The notes: generated by a model from the sequence alone, not told the origin. Shown: positions 1 through 8,935, counted from the stretch's first letter. The stretch: DNA of 64,000 bases from Pseudomonas ekonensis (GCF_019145435.1 NZ_JAHSTS010000001.1:399501-463500); one strand, 5' to 3'. Numbers and translations are program-made.

Positions 1-34
1 TCACTGAGAACGGGGCGTTTTTCATGGGGCGCGA

Positions 35-1543
35 TCAAGCGAAGCTTGGGGTCTCGCTGCTTTCCTCGACCAGCTCCAGGGCGATGTTGTTCTGCGTGTT
101 GATCTTGCGGTACAGCGCAGCATCGGTTTCCAGCGCCTTTTCACGGGCCGGGAAGATTTCCGCCAGTTTGGCGGCCCATTCGCCCTTGGCCTGGGCCGGG
201 AAGCATTTCTCGATCAGCTCGAGCATGATCGACACGGTCACCGAGGCGCCTGGCGAAGCGCCGAGCAGGGCGGCCAGGGAGCCGTCCTTCGCCGCCACCA
301 GTTCGGTGCCGAACTGCAGGATGCCGCCCTTCTTCGGGTCCTTCTTGATGATCTGCACCCGCTGGCCGGCCACTTCCAGGCGCCAGTCCTCGGCTTTCGC
401 CTGCGGGTAGAAGCGGCGCAGGGATTCCAGGCGCTGCTCCATCGACTGCATCACTTCGCTGACCAGGTACTTGGTCAGGTCCATGTTGTTCTTCGCCACG
501 GCCAGCATCGGGCCGATGTTGCCGGCGCGCACCGACATCGGCAGGTCCATGAACGAACCGTGCTTGAGGAACTTGGTGGTGAAACCGGCGTACGGCCCGA
601 ACAGCAGGGACTTCTTGCCGTCGACCACGCGGGTGTCCAGGTGCGGCACGGACATCGGCGGCGAGCCCACGGCGGCCTGGCTGTAGACCTTGGCCTGGTG
701 GTGCTTGACCACTTCCGGGTTGTCGCAGCGCAGCCACTGGCCGCTGATCGGGAAGCCGCCGAAGCCTTTGCTTTCCTCGATGCCCGAAGCCTGCAGCAGC
801 GGCAGGGCCGCGCCGCCGGCACCGAGGAACACGAACCTGGCGTCGACCTCGCGGCTGTTGCCGCTGTTGACGTCCTTGATGCTGACGGTCCAGCCGTTGC
901 CGTTGCGCTTGAGGCCGGTCACGCGCTTGCAGTACTTGACCTGGGCATCGGGCGCGCTGGTCAGGTGCTTGAGCAGCTGGTTGGTGAGGGCGCCGAAGTT
1001 GACGTCGGTGCCGTTGAGCACGCGGGTGGCGGCCAGCACCTGATCGGCCGGGCGGCCCGGCATCATCAGCGGCATCCACTCGGCCATCTTGGCCTTGTCT
1101 TCGGTGTATTCCATGTCGGCGAACGCGTGGTGCTTGCTCAGCACCTTGAAGCGTTCCTTGAGGAACGACACGCCTTTGTCGCCTTCGACATAGCTCAGGT
1201 GCGGCACCGGGCTGATGAACGATTTGCTCGAGCCGAACGTGCCCTTGCGGGTCAGGTAGGACCAGAACTGCTTCGACACCTCGAACTGGGTGTTGATGTG
1301 CACGGCCTTCTTGATGTCGACGGTGCCGTCGGCAGCCTGCGGCGTGTAGTTCAGCTCGCACAGGCCGGCGTGGCCGGTGCCCGCGTTGTTCCACGGGTTG
1401 GAACTCTCCGCGGCTCCGGAATCCATCAGCTCGACGACTTCCAGCTTGATCGCCGGGTCGAGCTCCTTGAGCAGCACCGCAAGGGTGGCGCTCATGATGC
1501 CGGCCCCTACCAGAACTACGTCGACTGCTTCGTTATGCGCCAT
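35..1543 (-). CDS. mqo: Malate:quinone oxidoreductase
   Basis: This 502-residue protein oxidises malate to oxaloacetate and passes electrons to the quinone pool at the inner membrane face, as an NAD-independent alternative to malate dehydrogenase in the TCA cycle. An N-terminal FAD-binding Rossmann motif is visible (VGAGIMS, residues about 12-18), followed by the family segment [20 protein letters not shown] around residues 47-66 and a C-terminal LLGASPGAS segment. The length is normal for the family. The ATG at 1543 is preceded by GGAG about 9 nt upstream. It is monocistronic with a long 5' gap. The identification is secure; Pseudomonas genomes often carry two mqo paralogues and I cannot tell which this is. 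Confidence 0.95.
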   Translation of the reverse strand: MAHNEAVDVVLVGAGIMSATLAVLLKELDPAIKLEVVELMDSGAAESSNPWNNAGTGHAGLCELNYTPQAADGTVDIKKAVHINTQFEVSKQFWSYLTRKGTFGSSKSFISPVPHLSYVEGDKGVSFLKERFKVLSKHHAFADMEYTEDKAKMAEWMPLMMPGRPADQVLAATRVLNGTDVNFGALTNQLLKHLTSAPDAQVKYCKRVTGLKRNGNGWTVSIKDVNSGNSREVDARFVFLGAGGAALPLLQASGIEESKGFGGFPISGQWLRCDNPEVVKHHQAKVYSQAAVGSPPMSVPHLDTRVVDGKKSLLFGPYAGFTTKFLKHGSFMDLPMSVRAGNIGPMLAVAKNNMDLTKYLVSEVMQSMEQRLESLRRFYPQAKAEDWRLEVAGQRVQIIKKDPKKGGILQFGTELVAAKDGSLAALLGASPGASVTVSIMLELIEKCFPAQAKGEWAAKLAEIFPAREKALETDAALYRKINTQNNIALELVEESSETPSFA

Positions 1544-2281
1544 TTAACGCGTCTCCAAAATCTGCAGCACCAAATTGTCGGCATGGCTGCCAGGTGTTCC
1601 GGGGCAGGTCAGTGGCGCCCCAGGTAACCCATGGCCAGGATCGCCATGTCCGAATCTTCGCAATTTTTCGCAACTTCGACGGATGCAGACGGCCCGGCCT
1701 CATGAGCTCCATGAACTCATTTCGGCGCGCGGCTGGCAATTCGACTTATGGTCGAGTCATCCGTTCGTGCAACCAAATCCGTAGCGGACAGGCATCAGGC
1801 TCCGGTGTTCGAGGCGTACGCGGTCCTGTGTCGTTGGGCTGTTGTAGACGCTAATGGTGCATGTTCAGACGCAAAACTATTCATTTGCTCGCCACACTCT
1901 TGTGAAGTTGTGAAAACCCGTTTTTTTCACGCTCTTTTGAAGACGTGAACCTCAAAAAGGGCTGCCCCGGCCGGGCACCGTGCCCGGATGGATGGCCGCC
2001 GGTGAACACGGGGCGGGCAACACGGGCAAACAACTCAGTGACCGAGCGTCATGACAGCTCTGCAGATTCGCGAAAAGCGGGTTTTTGCCTGGGAAACAGC
2101 AAGCGCGCCGGCTTCACTCGATCTGTGTGGGCGGCTCTCTGTGGGCGGTTTTGGATGTCGATGCAAGCGCATTGACGCTGTTGCGGGGCCCGATCAGGAG
2201 ACGACCTTATAATCGGGGGGAGATTGTATCGAAGAAATGCGGGGATTTGCTCGTGTTTGATGACTTTTATTAGGCATCCGG
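1544..2281. other. Intergenic region upstream of mqo
   Basis: This 738-base stretch has no convincing gene: the ORFs in it lack ribosome binding sites and recognisable protein sequence. It should hold the mqo promoter, but I cannot place it. Two structures stand out. One is a perfect 8-bp inverted repeat, CCGGGCAC-c-GTGCCCGG, at 1971-1987. The other is a perfect TATAAT at 2208-2213 on the plus strand with no good -35 at 16-18 bp (a TTGACG lies 30 bp upstream). Either could mark an untranslated transcript. Confidence 0.4.
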
Positions 2282-2515
2282 TCAGATGCCGAAAACCGCC
2301 TGCGCCCGTGCGCGCGGCCGTGACGCTTCGACGCGGGCGCTGGCCGGCAACGGCTTGTGCAGCCAGTTGAGGCGAATTTCCTCGATTTCCACCCAGCCTT
2401 CGCCCATCGGTTGCAGGCTGCATTGCTTGAATGCCTGGCAATGGCCGTTGCGGTCGAGCAGGGCGAAGCTGCGGTGCAGGGGGCGCGGCGCGAAGAGCGA
2501 GATCAGATGGCGCAT
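2282..2515 (-). CDS. Small conserved hypothetical protein
   Basis: This encodes a basic 77-residue protein. The ATG at 2515 has AAAAGG about 8 nt upstream, which decides the start over a longer frame opening at 2572. The sequence begins MRHLISLFAPRPLHRSFALL and has a charged, Trp-containing middle (EGWVEIEEIRLNW) and an Arg/Ala-rich tail. There is no signal peptide, membrane segment or known motif. It looks like a lineage-specific Pseudomonas protein; I do not recognise a function. It is divergent from the YajG-like lipoprotein gene about 190 bp away. Confidence 0.6.
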   Translation of the reverse strand: MRHLISLFAPRPLHRSFALLDRNGHCQAFKQCSLQPMGEGWVEIEEIRLNWLHKPLPASARVEASRPRARAQAVFGI

Positions 2516-2705
2516 GGCGAAATACCTTTTGGAGTGCGTGCTGCGAAGGTTGCCGCCAGGCCATGACGTCATCGTGTAGGGCCGGTGAACAATGTGTGAC
2601 AGGAACCGCCCAGGGCCGGGCCTGTCTGAGATTCCGTGCTGGTGGGCCGCAGTGGCCCGCCGCTATACTGCCGGCCTGTCTGTGCCTGATTCTGGAGAGA
2701 AGAGC

Positions 2706-3290
2706 ATGTTGCAACGCCTGTTGTTCGGTTTGATCACAGTGACCGGTTTGACCCTGGCCGGCTGCGCCCACAGCCCGCAACAGCTGAGCCCGGAACCGAA
2801 GCTGACCACCCAGCTGGCGCCGGTCGGCCATGGCCAACCGGTGGTGGTGCGCGTGGTGGACGGCCGTCCGTCGCCGACCCTGGGCACCCGTGGCGGCCTC
2901 TACCCTGAGACCAGCGCCATCACCGTGCAGCGCGAACAGATCCTGCCCAAGCTGCAGGCTCAGGCCGAGGCGGCCGTGCGTCTGCTGGGCTTCACCCCGT
3001 CCAACGGCGCCATGAACGCGCCGCAGTTGACCGTGACCCTGACCGAGCTCAAGTACCAGTCGCCGAAGGAAGGCATGTACGTGACCGAGGCCACCATCGG
3101 CGCGACCTTCCGCTCCGACGTGCAGAGCGGCGGCCGCCGCTACAGCGGCCGTTACGGCGCGTCGCTGGATCAGCGCTTCGGCATGGCGCCGAACCAGGAA
3201 ACCAACACCAAACTGGTCAGCGACGTGCTGAGCGACGCCTTGACCCGTCTGTTCAAGGATCCGAGCATCGGCCAGATCCTCGCCGAGTAA
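2706..3290 (+). CDS. YajG-family outer-membrane lipoprotein
   Basis: This 194-residue protein starts at the ATG at 2706, which follows GGAGAGAAGAGC. The N-terminus is a lipoprotein signal (hydrophobic stretch then LTLAGC, with Cys20 as the lipidated residue). The rest fits the YajG family: an extended beta-rich domain and a C-terminal helix ending in KDPSIGQILAE. YajG proteins are outer-membrane lipoproteins of unknown function. The lack of an Asp directly after the Cys (the next residue is Ala) is consistent with Lol-dependent sorting to the outer membrane. It is followed by its own strong terminator, so it is probably monocistronic. Confidence 0.8.
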   Translation: MLQRLLFGLITVTGLTLAGCAHSPQQLSPEPKLTTQLAPVGHGQPVVVRVVDGRPSPTLGTRGGLYPETSAITVQREQILPKLQAQAEAAVRLLGFTPSNGAMNAPQLTVTLTELKYQSPKEGMYVTEATIGATFRSDVQSGGRRYSGRYGASLDQRFGMAPNQETNTKLVSDVLSDALTRLFKDPSIGQILAE

Positions 3291-3308
3291 GCGGTTCGCC
3301 TGAGGCAG

Positions 3309-3343
3309 AAAAGCCCGGCGCCAGCGATGGCCCCGGGCTTTTT
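3309..3343 (+). terminator. Rho-independent terminator after the yajG-like gene
   Basis: Stem AAAAGCCCGG pairs with CCGGGCTTTTT across a 14-nt loop. It sits 18 nt after the stop codon of the lipoprotein gene and ends in five T. Confidence 0.85.
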
Positions 3344-3370
3344 CATGTCCGCCGCCGGGCGCTGTCCCTT

Positions 3371-3400
3371 GTAGGAGCGAGCTTGCTCGCGATGAGGGTG
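3371..3400. repeat. REP element
   Basis: A single copy of the Pseudomonas REP palindrome (GGAGCGAGCTTGCTCGCGAT core). It lies between the convergent yajG-like gene and the small minus-strand gene. Related copies occur at 6658, 6747 and 35576. Confidence 0.75.
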
Positions 3401-3425
3401 TCTCAGGCGGCATCCGTATCGGATG

Positions 3426-3632
3426 TCAGGCCGCCTGGGAGTAGAAGTCCAGCACGCTGACGCCCGTCAGCAGGTCGGTTTCCGGCAGATCGGCGTGCTG
3501 ATGGCCGCCGAGGGCGCAATACACCAGCCAGTGACGGTCCTGCACGTTGAACGCCAGGCTGCCGACGAGGGCCTGCTGTTCGTCGGTCGGGGTGATGAGG
3601 TAGAGGCGGTCCTGGTTTTCGGCGTGAAGCAT
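3426..3632 (-). CDS. Small conserved hypothetical protein
   Basis: A 68-residue acidic soluble protein starting MLHAENQDRLYLITPTDEQQ and ending VLDFYSQAA. I chose the ATG at 3632, preceded by GGAA at about 7 nt, because the 25 upstream residues of the longer frame are compositionally unlike the rest. It contains ADLPETDLLTGVSVLDF near the C-terminus and no Cys pair or membrane segment. An inverted repeat (CAGGCGGC with GCCGCCTG) at its 3' end may terminate transcription. I do not recognise the family. Confidence 0.6.
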   Translation of the reverse strand: MLHAENQDRLYLITPTDEQQALVGSLAFNVQDRHWLVYCALGGHQHADLPETDLLTGVSVLDFYSQAA

Positions 3633-3826
3633 GCTGCGTTCCGTGTCGGTTTCGAGGCGCGCATGGTGGCCGATGCAAATGACGAAGCCGTGACACAGGG
3701 CAACCATCGGTCGATTGCGCCGTTGTTTGTCGCAAAGGGTGGGGACACAGGGGAGGGTTGCGCTAGAATCCGCGCCGCGGTCGTCGGTCTGGCGTTCGCC
3801 ATACCGGTTCCGTTCGAGGCTCGAAG

Positions 3827-4105
3827 ATGTCGCTGCATTTGATGACGCTGTTCACCGCCCATCCCGCCAAGTTGATCAACCTGCTGGCCCTGGCGTTCGC
3901 CTTTCCGGGCAGTTGGCTGCTGCACGCGACCCGCCGCCGCGAGCAGCGCGCGCTGGCGAACATCGCCGCCCAGCGCCGGATCCAGCCGGACCGGGAGCCG
4001 GTGCTCGACTGGGCGACCCTGCGCATGAACCGGTTTTTCTACCGCTTCGGCTTCGCCTGCCTGGGCCTGGCGCTGCTGGTGTCCTGGATCAGCACCCGCG
4101 TCTGA
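3827..4105 (+). CDS. Small membrane protein of unknown function
   Basis: A 92-residue protein with two predicted membrane helices: residues about 14-32 (INLLALAFAFPGSWLLHA) and about 72-88 (FACLGLALLVSWIS). Between them lies a basic Arg-rich stretch (TRRREQRALANIAAQRR), expected to be cytoplasmic. The N-terminal MSLHLMTLFTAHPAKL is short and uncharged. A strong bidirectional terminator follows at 4146, shared with the convergent acyltransferase gene. Similar small proteins are common in Pseudomonas, but I know of no function. Confidence 0.65.
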   Translation: MSLHLMTLFTAHPAKLINLLALAFAFPGSWLLHATRRREQRALANIAAQRRIQPDREPVLDWATLRMNRFFYRFGFACLGLALLVSWISTRV

Positions 4106-4145
4106 AGGCCGTGCAGGCCCCGTGGGGTGAACCCGCCCCATAACG

Positions 4146-4173
4146 AAGAACGGCGCCCGAGGGCGCCGTTCTT
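4146..4173. terminator. Bidirectional terminator
   Basis: A 13-bp perfect stem, AAGAACGGCGCCC with GGGCGCCGTTCTT, lies between the convergent small membrane protein and acyltransferase genes. T-rich flanks are short, so efficiency is uncertain. Confidence 0.7.
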
Positions 4174-4195
4174 GTCTCTGCCTACTTGTCTCTGC

Positions 4196-5362
4196 CTACA
4201 GCGGCAACCCCGCCTTGACCCGGTACTGGTTGCGCACCGGCGTCGCGTATTGCAGCACCAGGTACGGACGGTGCTCCTCGGGGCAGGCGTCCAGCCGGCG
4301 CTGCCATTCTTCCCGCGCCTTGGCCAGCTCATCGACGCCGAACACGTCGGCGGCCTTGGGCACCTGCAGCTGCGGATCGGCGTCCGCCCACTGCGCGTAC
4401 GCCAGGTAATGCACCGGGAACAGGCGGTAGCCGCCGAGGATCTGCCGGTCCATCTCCACCGCCAGTTGCTTGGTGTCTTCGTAGAACGCCGTGATCGGCG
4501 CGGCGAAGTTCACGTGCACCCGGCCCTTGTAGCCGGTGATGCCCTTGGCGATGCTCACGTCGTCCTCGCCCGGCGCCTTGCTGTAGGTGCCGGTGGTGGC
4601 GCGGATGTACAGCTCGCGGGCCTTGGCCTGGTCGCACGGGTCGTACTCGTAGCTGATCGACACCGGGGTCAGGTTCAGCGACTGGATGACCTCGCCGAAC
4701 GGCTCGTCCTTGCGGCTCATGTGGAACATCTTGAGGATCGCCGACTCGGTGCGGTCGTCGCCGTCCTTGGCCCGGCCCTCGGCCTGGGCGATCCAGATCG
4801 AGGCGCAATCGTTGCGGATCGAATGGTTGATGTACGCCGACAGCAGCTGGTACGCCGCCATCTTTTCCCGGCGCCCGGTGATCGAGCGGTGCACGATGAA
4901 GCTCTTGTTCAGGCGCATCAGGTCGCTGACGAAGGGCTTTTGCAGCAGGTTGTCGCCGATGGCGATGCGCGGGGTCGGCAGGCCGGCGTGGTACACGGCG
5001 TAGTTGACGAAGGCCGGATCCATCACGATGTCGCGGTGGTTGGCGATGAACAGGTAGGCGCTGCCTGACTTGAACTGCTCGACGCCGGTGTAGGTCACGC
5101 CGTCGGTGGCCCGCTCGATGGTGTGGTCGACATAGAACTCGACCTTGTCCTGCAGGGTGGCCACCGAGGTCACGCCGGCGAACTCACGGCGCAGCCGATG
5201 GGCGATGAGGGGCTTGAGCATCCAGCCCAGGGCACCGGCGAAACGCGGGAAGCGGAAGTGGGTGAGGATATCTAGAAACGCCTTGTCGCCGAGCAGCCGC
5301 GCCAGTACCGCAGGTACTTCGCTGTCGTCGTAAGGTCGGATGGCATCGAATTCGCCCATCAT
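4196..5362 (-). CDS. Glycerolipid acyltransferase family protein
   Basis: A 388-residue protein of the PlsB/PlsC-like acyltransferase superfamily, expected to transfer a fatty acyl group to a (lyso)glycerophosphate-type acceptor at the inner membrane. The active-site block is ANHRDIVMDPAF, about residues 111-122, where the His and the second Asp are separated by five residues rather than the canonical four (HX4D). Further downstream are FIVHRSITGRREK, a likely acceptor-binding block, and WIAQAEGRAKDG, which resembles the EGxR block. I chose the ATG at 5362, behind AAGAGAG; a second ATG follows at once. The longer frame to 5488 has no support. The precise substrate is unknown. Confidence 0.75.
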   Translation of the reverse strand: MMGEFDAIRPYDDSEVPAVLARLLGDKAFLDILTHFRFPRFAGALGWMLKPLIAHRLRREFAGVTSVATLQDKVEFYVDHTIERATDGVTYTGVEQFKSGSAYLFIANHRDIVMDPAFVNYAVYHAGLPTPRIAIGDNLLQKPFVSDLMRLNKSFIVHRSITGRREKMAAYQLLSAYINHSIRNDCASIWIAQAEGRAKDGDDRTESAILKMFHMSRKDEPFGEVIQSLNLTPVSISYEYDPCDQAKARELYIRATTGTYSKAPGEDDVSIAKGITGYKGRVHVNFAAPITAFYEDTKQLAVEMDRQILGGYRLFPVHYLAYAQWADADPQLQVPKAADVFGVDELAKAREEWQRRLDACPEEHRPYLVLQYATPVRNQYRVKAGLPL

Positions 5363-5501
5363 GCTCTCTTGTTGGAAACGGCTAGGGTAAGTAAAGGTGT
5401 TGATCGAAAACCAACGGGGCACGGTCTGAAAAGGTAGCCAGACAAAAAAGGCCCTGCAAACAGACCGGCGATTATACGCACAAGTCACTCGGGAGACCGC
5501 G

Positions 5502-5684
5502 ATGCTGGAAGCCGCACATTATGATTGCCCGTACTGCGGGGAAGAGGTCGAGACCACCGTGGACCTGTCCGGCGGCGACCAGGAATACATCGAAGACTGC
5601 CAGGTGTGCTGCAAGCCGGTCCGGTTCGTGCTGCAGGTGCACGGCGAGGAGTGGTTGCTCGACGTGTACGGCGAAAACGATTGA
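5502..5684 (+). CDS. CPXCG-motif cysteine-rich small protein
   Basis: A 60-residue protein with two Cys pairs: CPYC at residues 9-12 and CQVCC near residue 33, separated by an acidic segment. This is the layout of the CPXCG-motif cysteine-rich family, and a zinc or iron rubredoxin-like knuckle is likely. The function is unknown. It is followed after 9 nt by the DUF2007 gene, so the two are probably co-transcribed and perhaps translationally coupled. The N-terminus MLEAAHYDCPYCGEEVETTV is typical for the family. Confidence 0.85.
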   Translation: MLEAAHYDCPYCGEEVETTVDLSGGDQEYIEDCQVCCKPVRFVLQVHGEEWLLDVYGEND

Positions 5685-5693
5685 GGGGCGCGC

Positions 5694-5954
5694 ATGCAGC
5701 GGATCTACGAGCCGGAAAACCTGATGGAAGGCGAGATGCTCAAGGGCATGCTCGAAAGCGAGGGCATCGAGGCGCACCTGGTGGGGCGCGACCTGCTCGG
5801 CGGGGCGGGCGAGCTGCCGGTCTTCGGCCTGCTCGGGCTGTCGGTCGACAATGATCAGGCCGAGTACGCCAGCGAACTGATCCGGGCGTACAATGCCGCG
5901 CTGCCGCTGCCCGGCGATGAACCGGACAGCTACCCCGGTACGCTGGTCTGTTAG
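5694..5954 (+). CDS. DUF2007 family putative signal-transducing protein
   Basis: An 86-residue protein with the DUF2007 fold signature: an initial strand and helix (IYEPENLMEGEMLKGMLESE), the GIEAHLVG strand, and a C-terminal VDNDQAEYASELI helix. The family resembles GlnB-like small alpha/beta domains and is labelled a putative signal transducer; no ligand is established. It lies 9 nt after the CPXCG gene and 36 nt before the SRAP gene, so the three likely form one transcript. Confidence 0.8.
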   Translation: MQRIYEPENLMEGEMLKGMLESEGIEAHLVGRDLLGGAGELPVFGLLGLSVDNDQAEYASELIRAYNAALPLPGDEPDSYPGTLVC

Positions 5955-5990
5955 GCTGGCGTTCGATTTATTTGCGAGCCGTGTTGCCCC

Positions 5991-6614
5991 ATGTGTGGAC
6001 GTTATGCCCTGTTCCGCTGGAACCGTGATTTCGCGGCCCTGCCCGGTTTTCCTGCCGATCAGCAGGCGCAGTGGAACATTTCCCCCAACGACTCGGTGCT
6101 GATGCTGCGCGCCGAATCCGACGGTCAGCGCACGCTGGCCCGCGCCCGCTGGGGCCTGACGCCGCCGTGGCTGACCGACCTGTCCCGCACCCCGGCCCAT
6201 GCCCGGGCCGAGACTGTGGCCGAGCAACCGATGTTCCGCGAAGCCCTGCGCCAGCGCCGTTGCCTGCTGCCGGCCAACGGCTTCTACGAATGGCGCGGCA
6301 CCGCGCGCAAGCGGCCGTACTGGCTGACGCCGGGGGAGGGCGCTTCGCTGTTTTTCGCGGCGATCTGGGAAGCCTACCCGGTGCAGGAACAGGTGTGGCT
6401 GAGTACGGCGGTCATCACCCAGCCGGCCATGAGCCAGCGCCGGCCGCTGATTCTGGACGAGGCGGGGCAGGCGGCGTGGCTGGATCCGCAAACGCCGCTG
6501 CACGCCTTGCACGCGCTGCTGGCCGGCGAGCCCGTGGCGCTGCGCGAGCGGGTGCTGGCCAACCTGGTCAACGATCCCAAGCTCAACGGCCCGGAGTGCC
6601 TGACCCCGGCCTGA
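5991..6614 (+). CDS. Divergent SRAP (YedK/HMCES-like) protein
   Basis: A 207-residue SOS-response-associated peptidase domain protein. Family members self-link through Cys2 to abasic sites in single-stranded DNA. Cys2 is exposed here (MCGR) once Met1 is removed, and the Glu of NGFYEWR (residue 100) is kept. Compared from memory with E. coli YedK, the Asn of the NARxET motif (N75) is His70 here (AHARAET), and the position of catalytic His160 (IHDRRP) is Ser148 (MSQRRP). The C-terminal VNDPKLNG matches the family. It may be a paralogue with altered chemistry. The conclusion rests on a by-eye alignment. Confidence 0.85.
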   Translation: MCGRYALFRWNRDFAALPGFPADQQAQWNISPNDSVLMLRAESDGQRTLARARWGLTPPWLTDLSRTPAHARAETVAEQPMFREALRQRRCLLPANGFYEWRGTARKRPYWLTPGEGASLFFAAIWEAYPVQEQVWLSTAVITQPAMSQRRPLILDEAGQAAWLDPQTPLHALHALLAGEPVALRERVLANLVNDPKLNGPECLTPA

Positions 6615-6657
6615 CGCTCTGCCATCGCATGCGGAACGGTGTTCACTGCAAAACCCC

Positions 6658-6687
6658 GTGGGAGCGGGCTTGCCCGCGATGAGGCCG
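6658..6687. repeat. REP element
   Basis: Pseudomonas REP copy (GTGGGAGCGGGCTTGCCCGC core) just after the SRAP gene. A second copy in the same orientation follows at 6747. Confidence 0.85.
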
Positions 6688-6746
6688 GCGCATCCGGCCC
6701 CTATGTGTCAGGCTGCCTCCCACCGTTTTTCACCACCGTCCCCCTG

Positions 6747-6776
6747 AGGGAGCGAGCCTGCTCGCGATCAGGCCCG
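6747..6776. repeat. REP element
   Basis: REP variant (GGGAGCGAGCCTGCTCGCGA core) between the convergent SRAP and chemoreceptor genes. It is in direct orientation to the copy at 6658. Confidence 0.8.
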
Positions 6777-6793
6777 CAGGGCCTTCCTGCCGG

Positions 6794-8935
6794 TCAGACC
6801 TTGAACTGATTGATCAACCGGCGCTGCTGCTCCGCCAGCTTGGTCAGGTCGGCGCTGGCCGAACTCGACTCGTCGGCGCCGCCCGCGACTTCGTTGGCCA
6901 CCTGGCCGATGTTGATCACATTGCGGTTGATGTCGTCGGCCACCGCGCTCTGTTCCTCGGCGGCGCTGGCGATCTGGGTGTTCATGTCGTTGATCACCGA
7001 CACCGCCTGGGTGATGGTCTCCAGCGCCTCGGCGGCCTTGGCCGCGTGCTGCACGCTTTCGTCGGTGCGGCTCTGGCTGTCTTCCATGACCCGCACCACT
7101 TCGCGGGTGCCCTGCTGCAGTTGCTGGATCATGCTCTGGATTTCTTCGGTGGCCTGCTGGGTCTTCTGCGCCAGGTTGCGCACCTCGTCGGCCACCACCG
7201 CGAACCCGCGGCCCTGCTCGCCGGCGCGGGCCGCTTCGATGGCCGCGTTGAGGGCCAGCAGGTTGGTCTGTTCGGCGATGGCGCGGATGGCGATGAGGAT
7301 CGCGTTGATGTTCTCGCTGTCCTTGGCCAGCGCCTGCACCACTTCCACGGCCTTGCCGATCTCCACGGCCAGCACGCCGATCGACTTCGAGGTGTCGCTG
7401 ACGATCCGCATGCCTTGGCTGGCGGCCTGGTCGGCATGGCTGGCCGCCTGCGCCGCTTGGGTCGCGTTGCGCGCCACGTCCTGGGCGGTGGCGGTCATCT
7501 CCTGTACGGCGGTGGCCACCTGGTCGATTTCGGCCATCTGCTTCTGCACGCCGATGTTGGTGCGGATGGCGATGTCGGCGGTGTGCTCGGACGAATCGCT
7601 GACGCTCTGCACCGACGTCACCACCTGGGTGATCATCGCCTGCAACTTGGCCAGGAATGTGTTGAAGCCTTTGGCGATCGAACCCAGCTCATCGCTGCGG
7701 TCGCTGCTCAGGCGGCGGGTCAGGTCGCCTTCGCCCTGGGCGATGTCGTCGAGCATGGTCACCATCTGCTTGAGCGGACGGGCGATGCCGTGGCCCACCA
7801 GCCAGATCACCAGCAGGCCGAGGCCGGCGATGACCAGGCCGACCATGGCCATGCCGAAGGTGTCGGACTTGCGTTGTGCGTCGAGGTCGCCCTGGAGCTT
7901 CTGCAGGTCGGCCATCACCGCGTTCAGCGGCAATTGCAGCATCAGGGTCCAGCGCGCATCGGTCTGGCCGATGCCGAACGGCAGGTACAGCTCGATCCGG
8001 CCCTGTTCCTTGCTGACGGTGTAGGTGACTTCGCCGCGCTTGAGATTGGCCATGTTGGCGATCTGCTGGCTGTCGAGGATGTCGCTGACCTTCTCGCCGA
8101 ATTTGCTCGGATCCTTGGTGTAGGCCACGATCCGGCCGTTGCCGCCGATCAGGGCCATCTGCCCGGCGCCGGCGTACAGTTTCTGGTTGGCGGCCAGGAG
8201 CATCTCCTGGATGAAGTTCACCGACAGGTCGGCGCCGACGATGCCCTGGAACGCGCCGTTGAGCATGATCGGCTCGATGAACGAGGCGAGCATCACGACC
8301 TTGTCGCCGACCTTGTACGGCGCCGGGTCGATCACGCAGGACTTCTTGGTTTCCTTCGAGCACAGGTAGTACTCGCTGGCGCGCACGCCGGTGGACAGGA
8401 CTTTCTGGTCGTCCACATCCACCAGTTTGTCCAGGCCCAGGGTGCCGTCGTCGTTGCGGAACCACCACGGCAGGAAGCGCCCGTTGGCGGCGTCGATGCC
8501 CACCACCTGGGTGCCGACGTAGGCGGCGTCGTTGTGGTCCAGGGCGTTCTTTTCCCAGCCGATGTAGGTGCCGAGGATCTTCGGGTTCTTCTCGACGTTT
8601 TCCTTGATCAGGCTGATCAGTTGCTCGCGGCTGACGGTCAGCCGGGGCTGGCCGTCGGCGCCCGGCGTGCCGAGCAGGGCGTTGACCCGCACCAGCCCGC
8701 CGGCGATCAGCAGCGGCGCTTCGAGCTCGCGCTGGATCTGGCTGACCTGGGTCTGCGCCAGGGATGTCAGGCGCTGTTCGATGACCTGCTCGAACTGGGC
8801 CTGGGTGCGTTCCTGCACCATGTCTTGCGTCCGGGCGCCGGAAAACAGCGCATACAGCACCAGCGCGGCCACCACGCTGAGAACGATGGCGCCGGCCAGG
8901 GCCGCCACGGAAAACTGGATCGACTTGAATTTCAT
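6794..8935 (-). CDS. Methyl-accepting chemotaxis protein with periplasmic Cache-type sensor
   Basis: A 713-residue transmembrane chemoreceptor that should sense a small molecule in the periplasm and control CheA. The order is: TM1 (about residues 10-32), a roughly 300-residue periplasmic domain with dCache features ([22 protein letters not shown]), TM2 (about 359-382), HAMP, and a methyl-accepting domain with the hairpin tip [20 protein letters not shown]. The ATG at 8935 has GGAG just upstream; the longer frame to 9043 is not supported. The C-terminus is NQFKV with no CheR-tethering pentapeptide. The ligand cannot be told from sequence. It is divergent from the M48 peptidase gene. Confidence 0.9.
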   Translation of the reverse strand: MKFKSIQFSVAALAGAIVLSVVAALVLYALFSGARTQDMVQERTQAQFEQVIEQRLTSLAQTQVSQIQRELEAPLLIAGGLVRVNALLGTPGADGQPRLTVSREQLISLIKENVEKNPKILGTYIGWEKNALDHNDAAYVGTQVVGIDAANGRFLPWWFRNDDGTLGLDKLVDVDDQKVLSTGVRASEYYLCSKETKKSCVIDPAPYKVGDKVVMLASFIEPIMLNGAFQGIVGADLSVNFIQEMLLAANQKLYAGAGQMALIGGNGRIVAYTKDPSKFGEKVSDILDSQQIANMANLKRGEVTYTVSKEQGRIELYLPFGIGQTDARWTLMLQLPLNAVMADLQKLQGDLDAQRKSDTFGMAMVGLVIAGLGLLVIWLVGHGIARPLKQMVTMLDDIAQGEGDLTRRLSSDRSDELGSIAKGFNTFLAKLQAMITQVVTSVQSVSDSSEHTADIAIRTNIGVQKQMAEIDQVATAVQEMTATAQDVARNATQAAQAASHADQAASQGMRIVSDTSKSIGVLAVEIGKAVEVVQALAKDSENINAILIAIRAIAEQTNLLALNAAIEAARAGEQGRGFAVVADEVRNLAQKTQQATEEIQSMIQQLQQGTREVVRVMEDSQSRTDESVQHAAKAAEALETITQAVSVINDMNTQIASAAEEQSAVADDINRNVINIGQVANEVAGGADESSSASADLTKLAEQQRRLINQFKV

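Noticed and set aside
560..1627. A 355-codon plus-strand frame within mqo
   Set aside because: Shadow of mqo; no domain, no start signal.
1945..2273. Small plus-strand ORFs in the mqo upstream gap
   Set aside because: No ribosome binding site, odd composition, no recognisable protein features.
2049..3413. A 454-codon minus-strand frame across the yajG-like gene
   Set aside because: It is antisense to a clear lipoprotein gene, Arg/Gln/His-rich, and crosses a terminator and REP.
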